Shown here: positions 46,401 through 54,492 of the stretch, piece after piece | How the letters are laid out: each line of letters opens with the position of its first letter | How positions within the stretch are numbered: position 1 is the stretch's first letter | Assembly (NCBI GenBank): GCA_002483365.1 | Contig: DLHT01000009.1 | Coordinates: 147,452-211,451, forward strand | Length of the DNA stretch: 64,000 nucleotides | Reading direction: 5' to 3' | Source of the DNA: Cellvibrio sp. UBA7661 | Lineage (GTDB): Bacteria > Pseudomonadota > Gammaproteobacteria > Pseudomonadales > Cellvibrionaceae | Translations under genes and position numbers: made by a program | Notes under the pieces: generated by a model | Told to the model about the DNA's origin: nothing | Databases searched by the model: none | Seen by the model: the letters and a program-made list of their open reading frames with translations, nothing else

Positions 46401-47297
46401 TTACTCGGGGGCAACAACCGCTGGTTTGCCCAGACTATTGATGTCCAACCACAACTCGGCGCGATCCAGGGGTGTCTCTTTAGGCAGGGTCGGGTTATCC
46501 AGGTGGAACACCAAACGCCCCGGCAAATTGGCCTTATCCAATACCGACTGCACCATAGGGTCGTTCAGGAATACCTGTTCAAAACTGCCATCGGCAATCG
46601 CCCGGTTTAACCCCAACTCCAAATCCGCCGCCAAGCGAGTGTTCTTTTTATTGGTGAATAGATAAAACGGCATGCGGTACACCAACATGATGTGCTTTTC
46701 TACCGCCAATGGCAGCTTGGCATTGGCTTCCAGCTCCGCCCAAGGCTCTTGCACCCCGCGTGGGAAAGCATCAAAACGGCCGCCATCCACCATGTAAAAC
46801 AGGTTTTGGTATTTATTGGCGCGGATCACCTTCAACCCGTTGCTCGCCAAAATGTCGGAATCCGCCCAGGTAGTGCCCTGCCCAAAGCTGAATTGCTTTA
46901 AGTCTTCAAAGGTTTTCACCTGATCAAAACGGGCTTGGGAGGCAGGGTTGATAATAAAAATACGGTGCCCGAGCAGACCTTTGAATAAAGGAATGCGTAT
47001 CGGCAACAACTTGTTTTCCATGTCCTGATTGGTAGCGGCCCAGAGTAAATCCATAATGCCATTGGCGACATCATCAATATTGCGCGCTTGGGTAACCTGA
47101 TCGCTGGTCAATTCCAGGTGGTACTGCGTATCGATTTTACTGAGCGCCAAGTTCACCATTTGCATGGCATAGCGGCCATTGCCATCGGCGGCATCATTGA
47201 TCTTAACCACCGTTTGCGCCGCTAACGACGTAACCCAAAGATTGGTGCATAGAAAAAGCACGCCAGTCGCCAACTGACGTAATAGAGTTGTGTTCAT
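46401..47297 (-). CDS. Periplasmic substrate-binding-like protein (paralogue 2)
   Basis: About 298 residues from the ATG at 47297; the open frame begins at 47378, but the signal peptide TGVLFLCTNLWVTSLAAQ fits the later start. Homologous to the gene at 17202-18119: PIRIPLFKGLLGHRIFIINP, SFGQGTTWADSDILASNGLK and GRFDAFPRGVQEPWAELEAN. As with the first copy there are no permease genes nearby. The C-terminal VFHLDNPTLPKETPLDRAEL matches the paralogue's LRLENPSLPDETPVDNPRYW. The ligand is unknown. Confidence 0.72.
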   Translation of the reverse strand: MNTTLLRQLATGVLFLCTNLWVTSLAAQTVVKINDAADGNGRYAMQMVNLALSKIDTQYHLELTSDQVTQARNIDDVANGIMDLLWAATNQDMENKLLPIRIPLFKGLLGHRIFIINPASQARFDQVKTFEDLKQFSFGQGTTWADSDILASNGLKVIRANKYQNLFYMVDGGRFDAFPRGVQEPWAELEANAKLPLAVEKHIMLVYRMPFYLFTNKKNTRLAADLELGLNRAIADGSFEQVFLNDPMVQSVLDKANLPGRLVFHLDNPTLPKETPLDRAELWLDINSLGKPAVVAPE

Positions 47298-47415
47298 AAA
47301 TGACCTTTTATTGTTAGAGCTGTGTTTGCCGTTTTTATAATTTGGATTGTTGCGAAGCGAGTATAGCATTGCACGCACCGGCGAGATTTAACCGGCGCAA
47401 AGCAGCAGAGTCATG

Positions 47416-48408
47416 TTAACGGAGATGCTCTTTTATCCGCGCCAATGTCGATAAAGTTTGAATACGCAGGTCGCGGTCATACACGTCAATCGTAAACATA
47501 AATTCATCGACTGCGAGCTCATCGCGCAGTTGTTGCAAACCATCCAGAATTTCCAACTCATCACCCACTTGCGCCAGGGCCAAAAATTCTTGCACGCTAT
47601 ATTTTTCCCCAATCGACCAATCAAGTTGCTCAACCGGTTTAGGCGGGCACAACCACAAAGGTTCACCGCGAAATAACGCCGTAATACGCTGAAAACTTGT
47701 GGTCGCATTAAATGCAGCCTGTGCAGATGTCTCGCCCCACACCACCGGCAAGCCCAACATAAAATAGGGTTTATCCAAATAGGGCGATGGTTGGAACTCT
47801 GCGCGATAACGCTTAAGTGCAGCGCGCATATGTGCTGGCGCAAAATGCCCCGCGAATGAATAAGGCAAACCTAATTGTGCAGCCAAACCCGCGCTATAAA
47901 GGCTGGAACCTAAAATCCAAATGGGCACTTGTGTACCCTCACCCGGCACTGCGCGCAACCGCTGGTGTGGTTGGCTCGGTGCCAACAATTGCTGGATCAC
48001 CTGCACTTCCTGCGCGAAATTTTCTGCCGCAGAATCATCGCGTTTTAATGCACGGCTAGTGACAGGGTCAGTGCCCGGAGCGCGCCCCAAACCCAAATCA
48101 ATCCGGTCACCATAAAGCGATGCAAGCGTGCCGAATTGTTCAGCCACTACCAGTGGTGAATGGTTGGGCAACATAATCCCGCCGGAACCCACACGCAGCT
48201 GCTGCGTTTTACCCGCAATATGCCCAATCAACACCGCTGTCGCCGAACTCGCGATCCCTTGCATATTATGGTGCTCTGCCAACCAAAACCGCTTAAACCC
48301 CAACACATCCGCCGCCTGCGCATAAGCCACCGAATGCACAAACGTATCGCAAGGCGTTTCATCAACCCGCACCGCCGCAAGTTCCAGCAAAGAAAATTCA
48401 ACAGCCAT
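47416..48408 (-). CDS. Luciferase-like flavin-dependent monooxygenase
   Basis: About 330 residues from the ATG at 48408 (GAGAGG upstream). An LLM-class oxidoreductase: FKRFWLAEHHNMQGIASSAT, VGSGGIMLPNHSPLVVAEQF, RIDLGLGRAPGTDP and LPYSFAGHFAPAHMRAAL. This is the YhbW-like group (MsnO8 type) with FMN supplied by a reductase. The substrate is unknown. It stands alone. Confidence 0.9.
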   Translation of the reverse strand: MAVEFSLLELAAVRVDETPCDTFVHSVAYAQAADVLGFKRFWLAEHHNMQGIASSATAVLIGHIAGKTQQLRVGSGGIMLPNHSPLVVAEQFGTLASLYGDRIDLGLGRAPGTDPVTSRALKRDDSAAENFAQEVQVIQQLLAPSQPHQRLRAVPGEGTQVPIWILGSSLYSAGLAAQLGLPYSFAGHFAPAHMRAALKRYRAEFQPSPYLDKPYFMLGLPVVWGETSAQAAFNATTSFQRITALFRGEPLWLCPPKPVEQLDWSIGEKYSVQEFLALAQVGDELEILDGLQQLRDELAVDEFMFTIDVYDRDLRIQTLSTLARIKEHLR

Positions 48409-48414
48409 AAACAC

Positions 48415-48876
48415 CTCTCACAATATTCAATCGCCCTATTTACAATCGTCTTATTTTAAGGCCAATTCAAACATGTGGCTTTGACAAACCCGCGGCTTAT
48501 TAATTCTTTACGGTTGTAATGGGCAGTAATTACATTGCAGCGGCATATTTTTTATTTAGCTCATTTATGCTTCAATCACTGAGTTGGCTTTGCGGGACAT
48601 ACGCACCCCCATCAATGCAATAACCCTAGGTTACTGGTGAGCTTGCGAAGCGCAACAGATAAGGTGTGTGATTGGAGGATGTTTTTTTAATATTAAATAC
48701 AACATTAAGAAAAAACGCTTTCATTCACTTCATGTAAATAGTAAAGCGTGAAGATATAAAAAACGACTTTCGCGAAAATGCTCCATCTGGTGTCAAAAAC
48801 ACCCTTGTCACTCGTAAGATGTTACATTGCCAACTTCCATTTTTGAGCATTATCCTTGCAATAGATTTGTATTCTA
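48415..48876. other. Non-coding region with one copy of a short repeat
   Basis: About 460 bp without a supported gene. At 48639-48660 lies a 22-bp motif (GAGCTTGCGAA...AACAGAT) that recurs at 56786-56807 with 20 of 22 identical, each preceded by TAGGTT. The 3' part is AT-rich. Confidence 0.55.
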
Positions 48877-49335
48877 TTGAATGAGCAACATGTGGATCAT
48901 ATATTCAAGCTTTTGAGCATCAATAATTTCAGCATTGAGATCAAGATGGAAGTCATTAAATCAATCCAAAATATTTACTGTGAGATAAACAATTATTCGG
49001 GCAACTTTGGTGACCCGATAGTTGAATTTGTAAATTTTAACCCATTGGATTATATGGATCGACATTTTCCTGCAGAGATTAGAATAGGAGCTGCTATTGG
49101 CTTAATAGTCAATTTTTGTAGCCATGCAGATAACACAACATTTTCAGATGCGCAGAAAGGCTCGTTTTCAGACGCTATTCTTTTGGTCATTACCAAAAAT
49201 TGGTATCAAGACTTGCCGGAAATAAATAGAGCATTGAAGGCCACCCAGAACACAGAAAAAGAACTTAAACACGAACTTAAAAATATCTACAACCTGTATA
49301 TTAAAGAATTAAACGGAGCGCATCATGTTAAATAA
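48877..49335 (+). CDS. AT-rich gene of unknown function
   Basis: A 152-residue cytoplasmic protein, mostly alpha-helical, from a TTG start with no clear ribosome site; GTG at 48892 or the internal ATG at codon 24 are alternatives. No known motif was recognised (IEIKMEVIKSIQNIYCEINN, PAEIRIGAAIGLIVNFCSHA). Base composition is more AT-rich than the neighbours. Its end overlaps a 54-codon membrane protein gene by 11 bp, suggesting a coupled pair. Confidence 0.55.
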   Translation: MNEQHVDHIFKLLSINNFSIEIKMEVIKSIQNIYCEINNYSGNFGDPIVEFVNFNPLDYMDRHFPAEIRIGAAIGLIVNFCSHADNTTFSDAQKGSFSDAILLVITKNWYQDLPEINRALKATQNTEKELKHELKNIYNLYIKELNGAHHVK

Positions 49336-49489
49336 AAAAGGGTTGAAACTCAGCGGTTATTGTTTTATCGCAGCGGGCTGCTTGTTTTTCCTGGCGGCGG
49401 TATTTTCTGGACAAGTTGCTTTTTATGGTGTTGGGGCTGCATTGATTGCAACAGGGAGTGTTTACTTGGCGAAAGCCAAGCGTATTTAA
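49325..49489 (+). CDS. Small two-helix membrane protein of unknown function
   Basis: 54 residues from the ATG at 49325. After a basic start (MLNKKGLKLSG) come two hydrophobic segments: YCFIAAGCLFFLAAVF and VAFYGVGAALIATGSVYLA, ending in KAKRI. Its start lies inside the last codons of the preceding gene (11-bp overlap), and GGAG lies 7-10 nt upstream. Coding potential is supported by the coupled position and the clean membrane topology. Confidence 0.6.
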   Translation: MLNKKGLKLSGYCFIAAGCLFFLAAVFSGQVAFYGVGAALIATGSVYLAKAKRI

Positions 49490-49794
49490 TCTTTTTTTAC
49501 TCAAACTGTATTTGTATTTCCTTTTATCTTTGATTTGCAAAGAAAAATAAAATTGTAGTTATATACACATATTTTTAACTATCGCTTCCATAGATATTGC
49601 TTATTAAGCATCCAAAATCAGCGTTTCCTTAAGAAAAATAGCAGGCAATTAATGCCCTGCGATTTATCTTTAAGGTTTATAATGCACTCCAGTTCAAAAA
49701 TTCTTTTTTTATTCTGCACACCTCATTAATGCCATATAACTATGGCTCCTCGATTTAATCTGTATCTGAAAATATTCATTGGAGTGGTAACGGT
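49490..49794. other. AT-rich intergenic region
   Basis: About 305 bp. A bulged hairpin near 49650-49670 (GCAGGCAATTAATGCCCTGC) could be a weak terminator for the preceding gene pair. Nothing else is recognised. Confidence 0.4.
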
Positions 49795-51019
49795 ATGAAC
49801 AAGCGCAAATACCGAGCGTTGGTATTGATTTACGCGTTGGTCGGTGTTCTGTGGATTGTGGGTAGTGACTGGTTATTAGGTCATCTTATTGGCGATTTAA
49901 CAACCTCATTTAATATCTCCATCGCGAAAGGTATTGGCTTTATTCTCATCATGTCGATACTGCTTTATGCTCTTTTGATGAAGCTCGATGCAACAGAAAA
50001 AAAAGCAGTTGTTGCGGAAAATGTTGATCAGTTATTTCTCAATAAAATTCCAGTATTTTTTCAATCTATTTCACTCGTGACTTATGCCATAGAAGAACAT
50101 GAACGGCATACACAATTCATATGGGTAAGCGATAACGTTGCGCGTATGTTGGGTTATCCAACCAATAAAGTCTTTGAGCCAAACTGGTGGCATTCTTGTT
50201 TACATCCCCATGACAAATTACGCGCAATAGAAACTGTGCGACACATGATTAGCCATGGTGGTGGCGATCAGTATTACCGGTTTAAACATGCTGACGGCTC
50301 ATACATTTATATTCACGATGAGCTACGCGCAGTTGAAAATACATCCCCGCCACGCTTTGTCGGCGCATGGCATGATGTTAGTGGCGAAGAACACGCGCAG
50401 CAACAAATTCTGGACTATTCAACCCGTTTGGAAAAAACCTTTTTAGGTACCATCTATTCCATCTCAAGCATGGTTGAAATGCGCGATCCTTACACAGCGG
50501 GTCATGAATCGCGAGTGGGTGATATTGCCGCAAAAATTGCTGAAGAAATGGGATTGGATAACGACCGACGTGCAATACGGTTTACGAATTGCTGGTTTGG
50601 TACATGACATTGGTAAAATTAGTATTCCATCTGAATATTTAACCAAGCCAACGCGTTTATCGCGCGCGGAATACAGCATTCTTCAAACGCACCCCAGTAA
50701 TGGTTATAACATTTTAAAAAATGTTGATTTCCCGTGGCCAATTGCCGATGTCGCACACCAACATCATGAACGTGTTGACGGCACTGGTTATCCAAATGGA
50801 TTAAAAGGTGATGAAATTGTATTGGAAGCCAGAATTATTGCCGTAGCCGATGTGATCGAATCCATGGCGACATCCAGACCTTACCGGCATGCACTTGGAC
50901 TTGATAAAGCACTGGCAGAAGTGGAGCAAAATGCGGGCACACTCTATGATAAAAACGTTGTTGCTGCAGCACTGACTCTTTTCCGCGACAAGGGATATCA
51001 ACTCCCGTTAAAAGTGTAG
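49795..51019 (+). pseudogene. PAS/HD-GYP cyclic-di-GMP phosphodiesterase, frameshifted
   Basis: Two overlapping frames together make one protein of about 405 residues. The first (49795-50607) has two membrane helices (LIYALVGVLWIVGSDWLLG; GIGFILIMSILLYALLM), a PAS_3 domain (FIWVSDNVARMLGYPTNKVF, YYRFKHADGSYIYIHDELRA) and the start of HD-GYP (RDPYTAGHESRVGDIAAKIA). After GLDNDR the sense passes to the next frame: VQYGLRIAGLVHDIGKISIP, HHERVDGTGYPNGLKGDEI and the rest to 51019. Removing one base in 50563-50570 would restore GLDNDRVQYGLRIAG. Catalytic HD and GYP residues are intact. It is either a real disruption or a base-call error. GGAG lies 10 nt before the ATG. Confidence 0.88.
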
Positions 51020-51097
51020 CGATGCATTATCGGTTTCACTTCACTGGCAGAAAGCTTTAGGCTGGACACAGGTATTTCACCCGCGAGCCCAAGCAAT

Positions 51098-51997
51098 ATG
51101 CGCGATATCAAAACCGTCGATCTGAATTTATTAAAAGCCCTGGATGCCTTATTGGATGAGCGCAACGTAACGCGCGCGGCGGCGCGGTTGTCGCTCACCC
51201 AACCGGCAATGAGCGGCATGCTCACCCGCTTGCGGGAAAGTTTTAACGACCCGCTGTTTGTGCGCTCGCAGCGCGGCATAGTGCCCACCCAGCGCGCGCT
51301 GGATTTGGCACTGCCAGTTAAAAAAGTATTGGCCGAGATTACCACTCTGTTACAGCCGGCAGAATTTGATCCGCGCAGTGCGAGCCTCACACTCACCATC
51401 GCCGCCACCGATTACGCGCTGCAGGCGATTGCCGTACCCTTTTTGGTGGAGCTAAAAAAACGCGCGCCGCAGATTCGCGTAGCGCTATTGCCCATCGAAA
51501 ACCAACTGCTCCCACAGCAACTGGAGCGCGGCGAAATTGATCTGGCGCTGCTCACGCCGCCCAATTGCCCGGCGGAATTACACGCGCGCCGCCTGTACGA
51601 TGAGGACTATGTGTGTGTGATGCGCAGCGATCACCCCAACGCCCAACAGCCGCTTAGCCTCGATGAATTTTGCACTCTGGAACACGCTTTATTTTCCTAC
51701 ACTGGCGGCGGTTTTATCGGTGTGACCGACGAAGCACTAGCGCGTATTGGCCGCTCGCGGCAGGTGATGCTGTCGGTCAAATCCTTTCTGGTGATGGCGA
51801 GCATACTGCGCGCCAGCGACATGATTGCGGTAGTGCCCAAACGCTTGGTGGACAGCTTGGACGGGCTGGTCACCCAACCAACGCCTATCCCCGTGGAGGG
51901 TTTTACCAAAATCGCCGCCTGGCATGAGCGCACCCATCAAAACCCGGCTCACCGCTGGATTCGCGAGTTGCTGTTTGAGCTGTTTATCGCGCCCTAG
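51098..51997 (+). CDS. LysR-family regulator
   Basis: A 299-residue regulator with HTH at residues 8-65 (LNLLKALDALLDERNVTRAA, LTQPAMSGMLTRLRESFNDP) and an effector domain of the NodD/LinR-like type. It precedes a flavin oxidoreductase gene on the same strand by about 120 bp and may control it. The ribosome site is weak. Confidence 0.9.
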   Translation: MRDIKTVDLNLLKALDALLDERNVTRAAARLSLTQPAMSGMLTRLRESFNDPLFVRSQRGIVPTQRALDLALPVKKVLAEITTLLQPAEFDPRSASLTLTIAATDYALQAIAVPFLVELKKRAPQIRVALLPIENQLLPQQLERGEIDLALLTPPNCPAELHARRLYDEDYVCVMRSDHPNAQQPLSLDEFCTLEHALFSYTGGGFIGVTDEALARIGRSRQVMLSVKSFLVMASILRASDMIAVVPKRLVDSLDGLVTQPTPIPVEGFTKIAAWHERTHQNPAHRWIRELLFELFIAP

Positions 51998-52116
51998 CTG
52001 TCATAAGTGCAGCTTATAAACCAGATAACAAAAGCTGATTATTTTTATATCTCAGCAGGCCTTACTCTAGGCGCCAAACCCTGCACCTCAGGGTAATGAT
52101 CCCGTCTGGAGGATAT

Positions 52117-53214
52117 ATGTCCGCTCTTTTTAGCCGTTTTAAACTCAAAGATGTTGAACTGCGCAACCGCATCGCCGTGCCGCCCATGTGCCAATACATG
52201 GCCACCGATGGTTTTAGCAACGACTGGCACCTGACCCACTACAGCAGCATTGCGCGCGGTGGTGCCGGTTTGGTGATAGTAGAGGCAACCGCCGTAGCGC
52301 CGGAAGGCCGCATCTCCCCCAACTGTTTGGGCCTGTGGAGCGACGAACACGCCATAGGCCTGGCACAAATTGCCAGTGCGATTAAAAAAGCCGGCGCCGT
52401 ACCGGGCATTCAAATCGCCCACGCCGGGCGCAAAGCCAGCGCCAATCGCCCTTGGGAAGGTGACGACCATATTGCCGAAGGCGATGCACGCGGCTGGCAA
52501 ACCATTTCCCCCTCCGCTATCGCCTTTGGTGATGGCTTGGAAAAAGTCCCGCAGGAAATGTCCATCGCCGATATCAAACGCGTGACCGCCGATTTTGCCG
52601 CTGCCGCACAGCGCGCCCGCGCCGCTGGTTTTGAATGGCTGGAATTACATTTTGCCCACGGTTATTTGGCGCAGAGTTTTTTCTCCGCCCACGCCAACCA
52701 ACGCACCGATGAATACGGCGGCAGCTTGGAAAACCGCAGCCGGTTTTTATTGGAAACCTTCGCTGCCGTGCGCGCCGTCTGGCCGCAAAATTTACCGCTC
52801 ACCGCCCGTTTTGGGGTGATTGAATACGATGGCCGCGATGAACAAACCCTCGCTGAATCCATCCAACTCACCCAACAATTGCGCAACAATGGTTTGGATA
52901 TGTTGAGCGTCAGCATCGGCTTCTCCACACCTGATGCGAATATCCCCTGGGCACCGGCATTTCTCGCGCCCATCGCTGAACAAGTGCGCAATCAGGCCGA
53001 CATTCCTGTCGCATCCGCCTGGGGTTTTAGCACACCGCAATTAGCAGAGCAGGCCATCGCCAATCAACAATTGGACTTGGTAATGATTGGTCGCCCGCAT
53101 TTGGCCAATCCACACTGGCCTTATTTTGCGGCGAAAGAACTGGGCGTAGAAAAATCTGCCTGGGTTTTACCTGCATCCTACGCACATTGGTTGGAGCGCT
53201 ATCGCACGGAATAA
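52117..53214 (+). CDS. Old-Yellow-Enzyme family NADH:flavin oxidoreductase
   Basis: About 365 residues from the ATG at 52117 (TGGAGG upstream). TIM-barrel FMN ene-reductase of the YqjM/xenobiotic-reductase class: LKDVELRNRIAVPPMCQYMA with the regulatory Cys, IQIAHAGRKASANRPWEG, LHFAHGYLAQSFFSAHANQR and TDEYGGSLENRSRFLLETF. It reduces activated C=C bonds of unknown physiological substrate. It stands after a LysR gene on the same strand. Confidence 0.93.
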   Translation: MSALFSRFKLKDVELRNRIAVPPMCQYMATDGFSNDWHLTHYSSIARGGAGLVIVEATAVAPEGRISPNCLGLWSDEHAIGLAQIASAIKKAGAVPGIQIAHAGRKASANRPWEGDDHIAEGDARGWQTISPSAIAFGDGLEKVPQEMSIADIKRVTADFAAAAQRARAAGFEWLELHFAHGYLAQSFFSAHANQRTDEYGGSLENRSRFLLETFAAVRAVWPQNLPLTARFGVIEYDGRDEQTLAESIQLTQQLRNNGLDMLSVSIGFSTPDANIPWAPAFLAPIAEQVRNQADIPVASAWGFSTPQLAEQAIANQQLDLVMIGRPHLANPHWPYFAAKELGVEKSAWVLPASYAHWLERYRTE

Positions 53215-53240
53215 TTTTTTGTTGTTATTGAATGAATCCC

Positions 53241-53372
53241 CACCTCCCTTTTACAAAGGGAGGTGCTGGTACAAAGGGAGGTGCTGGTACAAAGGGAGGT
53301 GCTGTTACAAAAAGAGGAGTTTGACTCTCTCTAACAAAGAAGAGCTTAGCTCCCCTCTTTGGAAAAGAGGGG
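53241..53372. repeat. Hairpin plus three 18-bp tandem repeats
   Basis: A perfect 11-bp hairpin CACCTCCCTTT-TAC-AAAGGGAGGTG (53241-53265) runs into three 18-bp copies of ACAAAGGGAGGTGCTGGT at 53253-53270, 53271-53288 and 53289-53306 (last copy one base changed). A final hairpin CCCCTCTTT-GG-AAAAGAGGGG is at 53352-53372. It lies between convergent genes, as the 34.5-kb cluster does. Confidence 0.88.
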
Positions 53373-53411
53373 CTGGGGGAGATTAAATTAAAAATGTTAA
53401 GCACCCGCTTA

Positions 53412-54233
53412 TTATTCAGACGTAAAGCCATTTAATTTTTGCATCAAGGTCGCGCGCGACAACTGCCCCACATGACCATCGACTAAGTTGCCCTGCTTGT
53501 CATAAATCAGCGTCAGCGGCAAACCGCGGTTGCCCGTAAATTGACTGAATTGACTTTGTGCATCCAACCAGACATGTTCAAACTGCAAATTATTTTTTTC
53601 TAAATAATCACGCACCACCTCAGCCGATTCACCTTGATTCAGCAAAATAAATCGCCCCTGCGGAAAATCCTGTTGCGCTGCCGCTAATACCGGCATTTCG
53701 CGGTGACAGGGCGGGCACCAGGTCGCCCACAAATTTACCAGCGTAAATTCGCGCCGCGCATCGGTTTGTAAACTGACGGTTTGTGACGCGCGGGTTTCAT
53801 TTTCCAAGGTTGTAAAAGTTAACACCGGCCAGAGTGATGGCGGGCGCAAATAAGTTTTTAACAACACATAACTGCCACCGGTTAATAGCGCGACCGGCAA
53901 GAGTATTTGCAACAACCACTTGCGCTGCGCAGGGCGCCGATAAACCAGCCATGCGAAATACACAAACGCCGTTAGCAGCGCCGCGTAAATATCCACACCA
54001 CGATCACGAATATCCAACACGGCCCAGGCGTTATCGCGATAGACATCCAGGTGCAGCAGCACAAACACCACACGGCCCGCGACTACACTTGCCAGCACCA
54101 GTTTTAAAAAATCGTCGCTCACATCAAACGGCGCGCGCAGCAATTTGCCCAACAACGCTACAAGCACCCCTGCCGCCAATAACAACAGCGGCACCACCGG
54201 CACACTGGCCCCGAATAATTGCACAGCTTCCAT
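53412..54233 (-). CDS. Membrane-anchored TlpA-like thiol-disulfide oxidoreductase
   Basis: A 273-residue protein: four hydrophobic segments in residues 1-130, then a periplasmic thioredoxin-fold domain with LWATWCPPCHREMPVLAAAQ (redox pair CPPC) and GLPLTLIYDKQGNLVDGHVG with the cis-Pro region. The fused multi-helix membrane part makes it longer than simple TlpA/ResA proteins. It may reduce cytochrome c apoproteins or protect periplasmic thiols. No cytochrome maturation genes are next to it. Confidence 0.85.
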   Translation of the reverse strand: MEAVQLFGASVPVVPLLLLAAGVLVALLGKLLRAPFDVSDDFLKLVLASVVAGRVVFVLLHLDVYRDNAWAVLDIRDRGVDIYAALLTAFVYFAWLVYRRPAQRKWLLQILLPVALLTGGSYVLLKTYLRPPSLWPVLTFTTLENETRASQTVSLQTDARREFTLVNLWATWCPPCHREMPVLAAAQQDFPQGRFILLNQGESAEVVRDYLEKNNLQFEHVWLDAQSQFSQFTGNRGLPLTLIYDKQGNLVDGHVGQLSRATLMQKLNGFTSE

Positions 54234-54492
54234 AATTTATTCCTGTGATTTGTTGCCGTTTTTTTCACCTGCGGAATACTGCCAGCCATAGGATAAAAAT
54301 GTATATTATGGCGACAAGTTAATCACACAAGGCATGCTAATTGTTCAAGCACAGTAGCTTTAGAGTGAGACTGGCCAAAGCATCCGGCCGTAATCGCGTC
54401 ATCACCTACGAACAAATCCCGTAGCCCGCAAGGAGTGCAACGGATTGCGGGGAATCTTTTATCACAATAATAAAACCAGTGTAGGTTTCACT

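Noticed and set aside
53225..53431. Minus-strand frame with repeated APPFVP units
   Set aside because: It is the 18-bp tandem repeat read in frame, not a protein gene.
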